64,000 nt of DNA from Pantoea sp. At-9b (GTDB lineage: Bacteria > Pseudomonadota > Gammaproteobacteria > Enterobacterales > Enterobacteriaceae). Shown here one piece after another: positions 8,840 to 16,822 of the stretch. Within the stretch, counting starts at the first letter, position 1; every line of letters begins with the position of its first letter. The notes beneath the pieces were generated by a model, which did not search any database, was not told where the DNA came from, and saw only the letters and a program-made list of their open reading frames with translations. A program made the position numbers and the translations under genes. The stretch covers positions 248,001 through 312,000 of the forward strand of contig NC_014838.1 in NCBI RefSeq assembly GCF_000175935.2. The letters run 5' to 3'.

Positions 8840-11800
8840 ATGCGACTTCTTGACGGTGCGTTAATCCAGGGCAGCAAAGGCGGCGGCAGTAGCGCACATA
8901 CGCCGGTCGAAGAACCGGATGATCTGTTATCGGTTGCCAAACTGAAAATGCTGCTGGCGATTTCTGAGGGTGAGATTCAGGGTGGACTGACTGCACAGCA
9001 AATTTACCTGAATGATACCCAACTGGCGAACGAAGACGGGACATACAATTTTACCGGCGTTGTGTGGGATTACCGCAACGGAACGCAGGACCAGACCTAT
9101 ATTCAGGGCATGCCGGAGATCGATAACGAGTCTTCCGTTGGCGTTGAAGTAACAACGTCATCACCCTGGACCCGGCAGTTTACCGATCTGACGCTGGATG
9201 CTGTGCGCGTAAAACTGAGCCTGCCGGTGCAGTATCTGTATAAAGACAACGGCGACATGGTCGGGACCGTCACGCAATATGCGATAGACCTGTCCACTGA
9301 TGGCGCAGCCTGGGTGAACGTGGTCAGCGGCAGCTTTGACGGTAAAACCACATCTGAATATCAGCGCGATCACCGTATTAATCTGCCTGCGGCCACAACC
9401 GGCTGGTCTGTACGCGTGCGGCGCATCACTGCTGATTCAACCTCCACCAAACTGATCAACGCCTTCAAGGTGTATTCCTTTGCTGAAGTTATCGACAGCA
9501 AATTACGCTACCCAAACACTGCATTACTTTACATCGAGCTGGACTCCAGCCAGTTCAACGGCAGCGCCCCGAAAATCACCTGTAAGCCGGATGGGAAGCT
9601 GATTCGCGTGCCGACGACTTACGACCCGGTTACGCGCACATACAGCGGAACATGGGCGGGTGATTTTAAGCTGGCCTGGACGAATAACCCGGCCTGGATT
9701 TTTTACGACCTGGTGCTTGATGAGATTTACGGCATGGGCAACCGTGTCGATGCCACCATGATCGACAAGTGGCAGCTTTACACCATTGCGCAGTATTGCG
9801 ATGAGATGGTGTCAGACGGTGCAGGCGGCACAGAGCCGCGCTTTACCTGTAACGTCTACATCCAGAGCCAGCAGGACGCTTACACCGTTCTGAAAGATAT
9901 TGCGGCGGTTTTTCGCGGTATTACGTTCTGGGGCAACGACCAGATTTATGTAAAAGCTGACGTGCCGCAGGATGATGTGGATTTCGTCTATCACTCATCA
10001 AACGTCATTGATGGCCTGTTTACGTATGCGGGTGGCTCCTACAAAAACCGCTACACCTCCTGTCAGGTGTCATGGTCAGACCCGCAGAACCATTACACTG
10101 ACACGGTTGAAGGGGTATATGAGGCCGATCTCGTTCAACGCTACGGCGTCAATGAAACGCAGATCACCGCCATCGGCTGCACCTCACAGAGTGAAGCACA
10201 TCGCCGTGGCCGCTGGGCCATTCTGTCAAACGCAAAAGACGGAACTATCTCTTTTGGTGTCGGCCTGGACGGTTATATCCCGCTGCCGGCTGAAATTATT
10301 GGCGTTGCTGATCCGTTCCGGGCAGGTAAGCAGAACGGCGGGCGCATCAGTTCTGTCAACGGTCTGAATATCGGTCTGGACCGTGAGGCGGATTACGCAG
10401 CAGGCGATCGGCTGGTGGTTAACCTGCCGGATGGCACCGCGCAGACGCGAAACATTGCGTCAGTCAGCACGGATAAACGGACGGTGACGGTAAACACGGC
10501 ATTCAGTCAGACGCCAGTGGCAGGTGCGGTATGGGCCATCGACAGCGATAACCTCGCCATTCAGTATTTCCGCGTAACGTCGATTGCCTCTAACGATGAT
10601 GGCACGTTTACCATTGCCGGGGTGCAGCACGACCCGAACAAATACCGTTATATCGATGACGGCGTGAAGATCGACCCGGCACCCATTACCGTGACGCCAC
10701 CGAGTGTTATGGATGTGCCGAAAAACGTGACCATCACTCAGGTGGATTACGTAGAACAGGGGCTTAACGTTGCCTGCATGCAGGTCACATGGGATGCCGT
10801 GGCGAACGCCATCAGCTACACCGCACAGTGGCGCAAGGATAACGGCGACTGGGTGAATGTGGGGCAGCAGAGCGCGAAGGGCTTCACCATTTCCGGGATT
10901 TATGCGGGAGTGTATGACGTTCGCGTGCGCGCCGTGAATGCGGTCGATGTGTCGTCACCTTGGGGCTATGCGCAGTCAACCACGCTCACCGGGAAAGTGG
11001 GCAAGCCCGGAACGCCGGTCAGCCTTCTGGCCTCCACCGATGTTGTGTGGGCTATCGATATTCAGTGGGGCTTTCCTGCTGGTTCCGGCGATACGGCTTA
11101 CACCGAGCTGGAGGTTGCCACCACGGCAGATGGACAAAATCCGCTGTTTCTGGCCTATGTACCTTATCCCGGCGTCAGCTATAAGCATGGCCCTATGCCT
11201 GCCGGTGTGCGCCGCTGGTATCGTGCAAGGCTGGTGGACAAGATCGGTAACGTGGGCGACTGGACGGCGTTTGTTGCCGGTGCGAGCAATACCAGCGCTG
11301 ATGACCTGATCGGAAACGTTGTAGAGGATTTCCTGCAATCGGAGGACGGCAAAGCATTACTTGACCCTCTGACGACTGACCCTGAAGCGCTGGCACAAAA
11401 CATCCTGGCAACGTATGGGGCAGCTAATCAGGAATGGGCAAACTTCGGTAATAATCGGGCCGGAATCATTCAGGCACAAAAAGTCGCGGCTGATGCGCAA
11501 AGTTCTGTGGCTCAACTGGAAACAGATGTTGTTGCACAGTTTACGGATCAGCAGGCAGCTATCCAGGAGAAAATGACCGCCTATGCCGATGCCTCTGGCG
11601 GTTCGGCAATCTACACAATGAAGGCTGGTGTCAAATATGGCGGGGTTAATTATGATGCCGGGTTATCAATTGCCGTAACCATAAATGGCACAGCGGTGAC
11701 GACCCGCGTCGCGATTAACGCAAACCAGTTCGTCATTATGAGTGGCAGCGGCGATACCGTTTATTCGCCATTTGTGGTTTATAACGGACAGGTACTTATC

Positions 11801-12028
11801 AACCAGGCGTTTATCGGTGAGGGTTGGATCGAAAACGCAATGATCGGTAGTTATATCCAGTCCAATGGTTATGTTGCCGGGTCCACAGGGTGGCGAATGG
11901 ATAAAACCGGGACACTGGAAATTAACGGCACCGTTTCCGGTCAGGGACGTGTCATTATTGATAACAAAGGGGTTGCCTGGTATAACGCCAGTGGCCAGCT
12001 TGTCTGTTCAATGGGAGCCTCACGCTAA
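8840..12028 (+). CDS. Central tail fibre / host specificity protein J
   Basis: 1062 residues, close to lambda gpJ (1132). The N-terminal half builds the tail-tip hub (VAKLKMLLAISEGEIQGG and GNRVDATMIDKWQLYTIAQYCDEMV are typical). Fibronectin type III repeats lie at about 624-714 (PKNVTITQVDY to VRAVNAVDVSSPW) and just after. A coiled-coil-like segment and a C-terminal beta region follow (about 880-1062), the part that contacts the outer-membrane receptor. The stop TAA shares one base with the next ATG. Receptor identity cannot be read here, but the Cor-like gene nearby hints at an outer-membrane protein such as FhuA. Confidence 0.93.
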   Translation: MRLLDGALIQGSKGGGSSAHTPVEEPDDLLSVAKLKMLLAISEGEIQGGLTAQQIYLNDTQLANEDGTYNFTGVVWDYRNGTQDQTYIQGMPEIDNESSVGVEVTTSSPWTRQFTDLTLDAVRVKLSLPVQYLYKDNGDMVGTVTQYAIDLSTDGAAWVNVVSGSFDGKTTSEYQRDHRINLPAATTGWSVRVRRITADSTSTKLINAFKVYSFAEVIDSKLRYPNTALLYIELDSSQFNGSAPKITCKPDGKLIRVPTTYDPVTRTYSGTWAGDFKLAWTNNPAWIFYDLVLDEIYGMGNRVDATMIDKWQLYTIAQYCDEMVSDGAGGTEPRFTCNVYIQSQQDAYTVLKDIAAVFRGITFWGNDQIYVKADVPQDDVDFVYHSSNVIDGLFTYAGGSYKNRYTSCQVSWSDPQNHYTDTVEGVYEADLVQRYGVNETQITAIGCTSQSEAHRRGRWAILSNAKDGTISFGVGLDGYIPLPAEIIGVADPFRAGKQNGGRISSVNGLNIGLDREADYAAGDRLVVNLPDGTAQTRNIASVSTDKRTVTVNTAFSQTPVAGAVWAIDSDNLAIQYFRVTSIASNDDGTFTIAGVQHDPNKYRYIDDGVKIDPAPITVTPPSVMDVPKNVTITQVDYVEQGLNVACMQVTWDAVANAISYTAQWRKDNGDWVNVGQQSAKGFTISGIYAGVYDVRVRAVNAVDVSSPWGYAQSTTLTGKVGKPGTPVSLLASTDVVWAIDIQWGFPAGSGDTAYTELEVATTADGQNPLFLAYVPYPGVSYKHGPMPAGVRRWYRARLVDKIGNVGDWTAFVAGASNTSADDLIGNVVEDFLQSEDGKALLDPLTTDPEALAQNILATYGAANQEWANFGNNRAGIIQAQKVAADAQSSVAQLETDVVAQFTDQQAAIQEKMTAYADASGGSAIYTMKAGVKYGGVNYDAGLSIAVTINGTAVTTRVAINANQFVIMSGSGDTVYSPFVVYNGQVLINQAFIGEGWIENAMIGSYIQSNGYVAGSTGWRMDKTGTLEINGTVSGQGRVIIDNKGVAWYNASGQLVCSMGASR

Positions 12029-12984
12029 TGCCAGCCGGGTTTACAGCATATATCGATGGAACGACATATGATGCCATCAACTCAATGTCTTTTAACTTTG
12101 TTGTCGACATTCTGACAGTATCCGGGGCAGGTAGCAAAACTTACAGCCTGCCAGGCTTCTCCCTGACTGCGGCAATTTTGGGTGGTCGTACAACCTATGG
12201 CAGTAGCCAGATAACTTTTGGCACATCGGTGTCAGGGCAGGTTGTAAGCTGGTCAGGTGTCGACACAGTATCAAAAGTTGTAGTAGTGGCTACGGCCACT
12301 ACTACCGGTAATTACGCGGGATTCGTTCTGAATGATTACAGTGTGAATCCGCCTGTATTCAAGATCGCACCGCCATTTACCCCGTTCAGCCTGGCGCAGG
12401 TTATTGACCTGACACCAACTGGTGGGCAAATCCTGCAAACCAACGTACCGGCGTCGATGCCTTTCATCGCGTTCCATCGTTCCACTCTCGCATCAGGGTT
12501 CAACAATGTGTGGTGGACCGAAATAACGCAGAACGGCTATTGGGCACTTCAGTTCAGGGGTAATTTTGGTTCTGCAATGTCTGCCACTCGTATTTATGTT
12601 TTCTCAAAGATGATGGTGAATACTCCGGCTGCTGGATTTTTTATGTATGACAACGGGCAGATTGTCTGGCACCAGAACTGCCTTCCCCTGAAACTGACAG
12701 TGGGTTCAACCACGACCTCTGACGTACCTGTAGCAATAACGAGTGGTGTGTCAGTAGTCGTGGCGATACCTGTTACTGGCAATTCAGGATATGTAAGGTA
12801 CAACTGTTATAGCGCCGGGTTTAATATATCCGGGACAAGCAAGTATGAGGCACAAGGGGGCAATACATATAACCAGGTTTCCTATGATAATCAGCAGGCA
12901 CCTTATCAGTATTCATGCAGCCCTCCTGCTTATATTGAGACAAATATTTATGACACTTATTATCATCAGGCGCTAGGGGTTTAG
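12028..12984 (+). CDS. J-distal tail protein of unknown function
   Basis: 318 residues, starting on the last base of the J stop codon, so translated by coupling. The sequence is beta-rich and dominated by Thr, Ser, Val, Gly and aromatic residues (YGSSQITFGTSVSGQVVSW, TEITQNGYWALQFRG), with no signal peptide or membrane segment. Such genes directly after J occur in many lambdoid phages and are thought to be tail-tip accessory or fibre-attachment proteins. No catalytic motif is visible. Its 3' end overlaps the opposite-strand Cor-like gene by 12 bp. Confidence 0.6.
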   Translation: MPAGFTAYIDGTTYDAINSMSFNFVVDILTVSGAGSKTYSLPGFSLTAAILGGRTTYGSSQITFGTSVSGQVVSWSGVDTVSKVVVVATATTTGNYAGFVLNDYSVNPPVFKIAPPFTPFSLAQVIDLTPTGGQILQTNVPASMPFIAFHRSTLASGFNNVWWTEITQNGYWALQFRGNFGSAMSATRIYVFSKMMVNTPAAGFFMYDNGQIVWHQNCLPLKLTVGSTTTSDVPVAITSGVSVVVAIPVTGNSGYVRYNCYSAGFNISGTSKYEAQGGNTYNQVSYDNQQAPYQYSCSPPAYIETNIYDTYYHQALGV

Positions 12985-13191
12985 CCGGTCACACTGAGTA
13001 GTGTCAGTAAACTGAGATTTATCCGTCCAAGTATAAAATGGATAACCGGCGAGGTATCGTCCATTTTCTTTTTTAAACACCTGAATGTCGTAAGTATGGT
13101 TTGATATCTTTGCCTTGTTGCTACATATCGGCGGTGTTGATGACGCACAACCTGATAACATAATTGCAGCAAGAATGATTATTTTCTTCAT
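12973..13191 (-). CDS. cor: Cor-like superinfection-exclusion lipoprotein
   Basis: 72 residues on the strand opposite to the tail genes, with GAGG ahead of the start. It has a lipoprotein signal (MKKIIILAAIMLSGC, Cys15) and a mature part with HTYDIQVFKKENGRYLAGYPFYTW followed by a DTTQCD motif. This matches the Cor lipoproteins of N15, phi80, HK022 and mEp167, which lie at the same place after J and block FhuA-dependent phages in the lysogen. Cys23 and Cys67 could form a disulfide. The AT-rich upstream region (13192-13300) should hold its own promoter, as expected for a gene expressed from the prophage. Symbol given by resemblance and position. Confidence 0.72.
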   Translation of the reverse strand: MKKIIILAAIMLSGCASSTPPICSNKAKISNHTYDIQVFKKENGRYLAGYPFYTWTDKSQFTDTTQCDRLNP

Positions 13192-13310
13192 CGATTTTTC
13201 CTCTGAGACTCAGTGGTGATAATCAAAACATGTGTCGATTCCTTAATTAAGTGAATAAAAGAGATCTTTAAGATCGATTTATTTAATTAACATCGTAAAT
13301 ATATTAATCA

Positions 13311-13335
13311 ACCCGACCACCGTGTCGGGTTTTTT
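13311..13335 (+). terminator. Intrinsic terminator-like hairpin before tail fibre gene
   Basis: ACCCGAC (13311-13317), loop CACCGT, GTCGGGT (13324-13330) and a T-run. A separate 13-base palindrome GATCTTTAAGATC lies upstream at 13263-13275. Confidence 0.78.
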
Positions 13336-13352
13336 ATTGCCCGGAGAAAACC

Positions 13353-14513
13353 ATGCCAGCAGGCACCATCGCACTAAGTAACGGCTCAACGACTGTTAAC
13401 GGAACCGGAACCAGCTTTACCACTGAACTGAAAGTGGGTGATTTTGTTGGGGTAATTGTTGGCGGCGCACCTTATACAATTATTGCGGGGTCAATTACAT
13501 CGAATACCCAATTAACACTCAATGTTGCCTACAATGGCCCAACCGCATCAGGCCTTGCCTGGTATGCGATTCCGGCATCGTTGCAGATCGCTATCACACA
13601 AAAAACCATGAATGACATCGCCACAATGGTGCGCGGTATGCTTCTGGAAAAGGCGAACTGGCAACAGATTTACACCGGCACCGGAACTATCACTGTTACC
13701 CTACCTGATGGCTCTACCTTCACAGGACCGGCCTGGAATGGAATCACCACCACGCTGGGTACGAAACTGGACAAAACGGGGGGGAATTTATCGGGAAGTA
13801 TCGCTGTTACCGATGGAACCAATTACTCATCTTTCAGTATGGGTAACATGGAGCTGGTGGCAGCATCACCATTCATTGATTTTCACTATGCAAACAACGC
13901 CGTAGATTACGTGGCGAGGATTATCAATGATGGTAGCCTTACGCTCACAGTAAATTTTCACTCAACCCTTTCTACAGGCGGGGGGCTTTTCAGGGTTCAG
14001 AATGGCGGCTATTGCTGCAAGGCTGGCACTACAGGGGCATTCTCATCTTATGGCTATAACCTGAACTGGAACAACCCCGGCACAGGGTCTGTAATGACGC
14101 TGTATGTCGGAACGACTTCAGTTGGTAATATCACCCTGGCGTCAACATCTGACAAAATGCTCAAAACTGAACCTGTGTATATGACGGATGAAGATGTGTC
14201 TTCTTCTCTTGCTGAAGTTATGCAATGGAAGACAGCGAGATTCAGATATAAAGCCCGTGGCATCATTGAAGAATCTATCGAAAAGCTGGGTTTTATCGCT
14301 AACGATTTAGTTGAAGTGTCGCCCCAGGCTGTTATAGGTGAAGGTCTGCCGGATGACTATGATATTGAGGCTAACCCGAACGGAATAGATGACGCCTACA
14401 CCCTGGACCCGATTGCTTTGATAGCTAAGCTCACGATGGCTTTTCAGGCTCAACAGCAGCTTATTGTGGATTTACAAAATAAGGTCGGTGTAAGTGAAGA
14501 TGTTGGATCATAA
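13353..14513 (+). CDS. Tail fibre with C-terminal S74 intramolecular chaperone
   Basis: 386 residues. The N-terminal part (1-105) holds a beta-rich attachment region with repeated GSTTVNGTGTSF-type strands. The middle (105-260) is a Gly/Thr/Ser-rich shaft. The C-terminus from about residue 264 is the endosialidase-type chaperone (peptidase S74) domain: STSDKMLKTEP with Ser266 and Lys271 as the expected catalytic dyad, then KLGFIANDLVEVSPQAV and DPIALIAKLTMAFQAQQQLI. Such domains drive trimer folding and cut themselves off in front of the serine. It is probably the receptor-binding side fibre. GGAG lies ahead of the ATG, and a terminator follows. Confidence 0.85.
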   Translation: MPAGTIALSNGSTTVNGTGTSFTTELKVGDFVGVIVGGAPYTIIAGSITSNTQLTLNVAYNGPTASGLAWYAIPASLQIAITQKTMNDIATMVRGMLLEKANWQQIYTGTGTITVTLPDGSTFTGPAWNGITTTLGTKLDKTGGNLSGSIAVTDGTNYSSFSMGNMELVAASPFIDFHYANNAVDYVARIINDGSLTLTVNFHSTLSTGGGLFRVQNGGYCCKAGTTGAFSSYGYNLNWNNPGTGSVMTLYVGTTSVGNITLASTSDKMLKTEPVYMTDEDVSSSLAEVMQWKTARFRYKARGIIEESIEKLGFIANDLVEVSPQAVIGEGLPDDYDIEANPNGIDDAYTLDPIALIAKLTMAFQAQQQLIVDLQNKVGVSEDVGS

Positions 14514-14533
14514 AAGCCAGGCTTCTGGCTTTT
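14512..14533 (+). terminator. Bidirectional terminator after tail fibre gene
   Basis: AAAAGCCAG (14512-14520), loop GCTT, CTGGCTTTT (14525-14533). The perfect nine-base stem with A/T flanks works on both strands, ending the late operon and the minus-strand gene that follows. Confidence 0.8.
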
Positions 14534-14548
14534 ATGGGGTGAGATGGA

Positions 14549-14812
14549 TTAAGCATGATACCGAGATGAGGGATTCTCCCGGCCAGCCTCAATAGCATCT
14601 ACATCTTCCTGCAAGTGTGCTATCAGAGCCTTTGCCATCTTAAGCGTTAAAGTCATTGTAACATCGGGAAAATCCTTTGCATCGAAACCGAAATCAGCAA
14701 GCGTGTCGCGGTATTGAGTTCGCAGGATAATCTGCTTTGCTCTGACACTGAAGGTTGAACCGAAGTCCACCAACTCAGGCATGCGGCTAACATTTGATTT
14801 TTCTTCAGGCAT
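14549..14812 (-). CDS. Hypothetical phage protein, 87 aa
   Basis: 87 residues on the minus strand with GAGGA eight bases ahead of the ATG at 14812. The sequence is helical and acidic (FGFDAKDFPDVTMTLTLKMAKALIAHLQEDVDAIEAG), with no signal, membrane segment or known motif. It lies between the tail fibre terminator and the SOS-controlled pair, in the prophage end region where accessory genes accumulate. The bidirectional hairpin at 14512-14533 provides its terminator. Coding is supported by the ribosome site and composition; function unknown. Confidence 0.55.
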   Translation of the reverse strand: MPEEKSNVSRMPELVDFGSTFSVRAKQIILRTQYRDTLADFGFDAKDFPDVTMTLTLKMAKALIAHLQEDVDAIEAGRENPSSRYHA

Positions 14813-14882
14813 ACGTCCTCACCATCATCAGATTAAATTTCCTTTCCCAACAATCCCTTTTCCGAAAGCTCTAACAATTCAC

Positions 14883-14926
14883 TTGATCAATCCTGACGAT
14901 CGAGAATACTGTATTTATATACAGTA
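14883..14926 (+). promoter_or_regulatory. SOS promoter with near-consensus LexA box
   Basis: CTGT-N8-ACAG at 14909-14924 within TACTGTATTTATATACAGTA (14907-14926), one base from the ideal 20-bp LexA operator. A -35-like TTGATC at 14883-14888 lies 18 bases from a -10-like TACTGT (14907-14912) that overlaps the box, so LexA would block the polymerase. It drives the two genes starting at 14946. Confidence 0.85.
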
Positions 14927-14945
14927 ATCAATCGGAGTTAATCGT

Positions 14946-15185
14946 ATGCCTCGCTATCGCGATATACAGCATGCTTTTCGCATGAGCATTAAGTTGGACC
15001 CGAGAGGCCAGAAGACTGTGAGGACAGATGATTTCGTTGCCGAGCTGGAGCGGCATAACTGGCACTGGAGCCAGAAAGAGGCCAATAACTGGATAGAGAA
15101 TCAGATCAGCTATTTCATCGACATCACGCCTGACTTCAGCGAGAACCGGACGTTTAAGCTGAACAGCCAGAACGGACCGTACTGA
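14946..15185 (+). CDS. SOS-controlled small protein, 79 aa, unknown function
   Basis: 79 residues with GGAG nine bases before the ATG and a LexA box just upstream. The sequence (MPRYRDIQHAFRMSIKLDP, then a WHWSQKEANNWIENQ helix) is of a type found near the ends of lambdoid prophages and plasmids next to UmuD-like genes. No catalytic motif is visible; the basic, tryptophan-rich helix could bind nucleic acid or a protein partner. One base separates its stop from the ATG of the UmuD-like gene, so the two are co-expressed after DNA damage. Confidence 0.7.
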   Translation: MPRYRDIQHAFRMSIKLDPRGQKTVRTDDFVAELERHNWHWSQKEANNWIENQISYFIDITPDFSENRTFKLNSQNGPY

Positions 15186-15186
15186 T

Positions 15187-15510
15187 ATGGGTTTTCCATC
15201 ACCTGCAAAGGACTATCTTGATAATCGTCTCGACTGGAACGAGCTAATGGTTCCGCGCCCGGCTGCAACAATGGTTGTGCCGACAGCTGACGGGTTTGCA
15301 CTGGTAGATAAATCTATTCGGCCAAAAGAGGGCGATACGGTTTACTTTGAGGCATTCGGCCTTTACCAGCTTGGATTATTCGGAAGCCACTACATCATCT
15401 GCCAGGACGGTGATGCACTTGAGGGTGAAACACTGGAGGAGGTGACGATTGTCGGTGTGCAGACGTGGGGAGTTGTATCGGTGCATGACGATAACAGGCC
15501 GACAATCTGA
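15187..15510 (+). CDS. UmuD-like protein without the catalytic serine segment
   Basis: 107 residues. The N-terminal GFPSPAKDYLDNRLDWNELM followed by PAATMVV matches the start of UmuD (GFPSPAADY, then PSATYFV). The SGDSM segment that carries the nucleophile Ser60 in UmuD is absent; the sequence passes directly from PTADG to FALVDKSI and GDTVYFEAFG. The C-terminal beta strands (EEVTIVGVQTWGVVSV) resemble the UmuD end (DVFGVVIHVV). It therefore cannot self-cleave and may act as a UmuD'-like or decoy partner of UmuD, UmuC or LexA/RecA. No umuC follows. Confidence 0.7.
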   Translation: MGFPSPAKDYLDNRLDWNELMVPRPAATMVVPTADGFALVDKSIRPKEGDTVYFEAFGLYQLGLFGSHYIICQDGDALEGETLEEVTIVGVQTWGVVSVHDDNRPTI

Positions 15511-15575
15511 ACCAGAAAACAGGCGAGTTTTACCATAATTTTGCCATCGTTTTACCATTGCGAAATTCAGGCAAC

Positions 15576-15601
15576 AAAAAAGCAGCCGTAAATGACTGCT
15601 T
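15576..15601 (-). terminator. Minus-strand terminator beside the tRNA fragment
   Basis: Read on the minus strand: AAGCAG, a ten-base loop, CTGCTT followed by TTTT. It lies 14 bases beyond the CCA end of the tRNA-Pro fragment, as a normal tRNA gene terminator would. Confidence 0.65.
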
Positions 15602-15614
15602 TCTCAGGGAATCT

Positions 15615-15650
15615 TGGTCGGCACGAGAAGATTTGAACCTCCACCCCTGA
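15615..15650 (-). other. tRNA-Pro(GGG) 3'-end fragment, probable attachment site
   Basis: On the minus strand the sequence ends GGAGGTTCAAATC, a T-stem 3' half with one change, CGTGCCG and ACCA, which is the T-arm, acceptor 3' strand and CCA of tRNA-Pro(GGG) (proL). The rest of the tRNA is not present at higher coordinates, so this is a displaced 3' fragment and not a functional gene. It marks an integrase-type attachment site. By its orientation the intact tRNA would lie to the right of whatever element is inserted here, which places the three-gene cassette inside, or at the edge of, the inserted DNA. Confidence 0.75.
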
Positions 15651-15754
15651 CCGCTTACTTCAAGAAGGATAAATTTTTCTTATCAGTAAACAATGTAAAA
15701 GATGTTTTCATTTGTTCTTGCCTGTTTCATAATCTCAAGAATTTTCCGATTGAA

Positions 15755-16822
15755 ATGGACTTATGTATGATTGGCAAACCTCAAATGAATAATTCAGCTA
15801 GTACAGTAGTGTCATCCCAACACTCACTAGACTACTTATTAGTTGCATTAGAACAAACTGACTCCTACTCTTACTTAAGTCAAATTTCTAAGGTTTATGG
15901 CTTTCCTGCCATCAGGAACGGCTTTGACTCTGGTATGGATAGCATCAAAGAAACTATCAACAACCCAAGTGCGAATTTTCCAAATGCTAATTTAACCTCT
16001 TTAGTGAAAATGATTGATAGAATAATTATTTCTGGGAGTCATTATTATGCCATTGATACATATACAACTAAAGATATTGTAAAGGACATTGGTTTAAACT
16101 TAAGCTCATTTAAGCTTGATAAGGAATTTGCCCAGTTATATCCACAAAAAAAATATGATGGGAATTCCACAGGTGCGCTAGTTAGTGGTATCTATTTGAC
16201 TGAAATAATTGATGTGGGGGATGGGACGGCTTTCATCTTTTCTTACCTTTACAATCAGAAGGTCAAAGGTACAAGGGGCATGGGTTCTACAAACATTCCT
16301 CAACAATCTTTTACTACTGCATTTATCCCAAACAAAGGGGAACGAATCGAGTTTCGTGCTTCTAGAAGTCTTGGGAAAAGAGAGTCCTCAAAAGCAATTG
16401 GTTACACCCGTGATAAATTTCTCAATTTACTAGATGAGGTTGGCATAAAGCCGGATGTTAAGACTGTGAACTTCATAAAAGCAATTCAGAGTATCCTTAA
16501 CGACGTCGCTTTCGGACGAGCTGTACAATTGATCTATAACGGAAAAAACACTGGTTATGATGTTGGAATTCATTGTCGTTCTGATGAAAACGATGAAGGA
16601 CGTGAAATAGAAATAAAGAATACTAAGAAAAAAGATACATTTGTGATAAGATCAATAGCGGTAAGATTCAAGAACCAAAACAATTCTTTTACCGAGTTAG
16701 GGCTAGATCCTAACAAAAAGATGTGGGTAGACCATAAGGTTTGTGGGGAGTTTTATGTGGACTTTCCTGACGATACTTTAAATTTAAATAGGTTAATTGA
16801 GAATGTCATCGCAAGAGCATGA
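15755..16822 (+). CDS. Unknown protein, first gene of AT-rich three-gene cassette
   Basis: About 355 residues if begun at the ATG at 15755; ATGs at 15767 and 15785 are also possible because no strong ribosome site is seen. The frame is open back to 15614, but that part reads through the tRNA fragment and is artefactual. The protein is soluble, with no signal or membrane segments. It has an N-terminal helical part, a middle with TRGMGSTNIPQQSF, and a C-terminal beta-rich part (GYDVGIHCRSDENDEGREIEIKN). No family is recognised. Low GC and overlap with the next gene (20 bp) show it belongs to a transferred operon with the nuclease-like third gene. Confidence 0.7.
   Translation: MDLCMIGKPQMNNSASTVVSSQHSLDYLLVALEQTDSYSYLSQISKVYGFPAIRNGFDSGMDSIKETINNPSANFPNANLTSLVKMIDRIIISGSHYYAIDTYTTKDIVKDIGLNLSSFKLDKEFAQLYPQKKYDGNSTGALVSGIYLTEIIDVGDGTAFIFSYLYNQKVKGTRGMGSTNIPQQSFTTAFIPNKGERIEFRASRSLGKRESSKAIGYTRDKFLNLLDEVGIKPDVKTVNFIKAIQSILNDVAFGRAVQLIYNGKNTGYDVGIHCRSDENDEGREIEIKNTKKKDTFVIRSIAVRFKNQNNSFTELGLDPNKKMWVDHKVCGEFYVDFPDDTLNLNRLIENVIARA

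Noticed and set aside
15614..15754. Upstream extension of the first cassette gene beginning MVGTRRFEPP
   Set aside because: This is the well-known false translation of a tRNA 3' end read from the opposite strand; the true start must be downstream.
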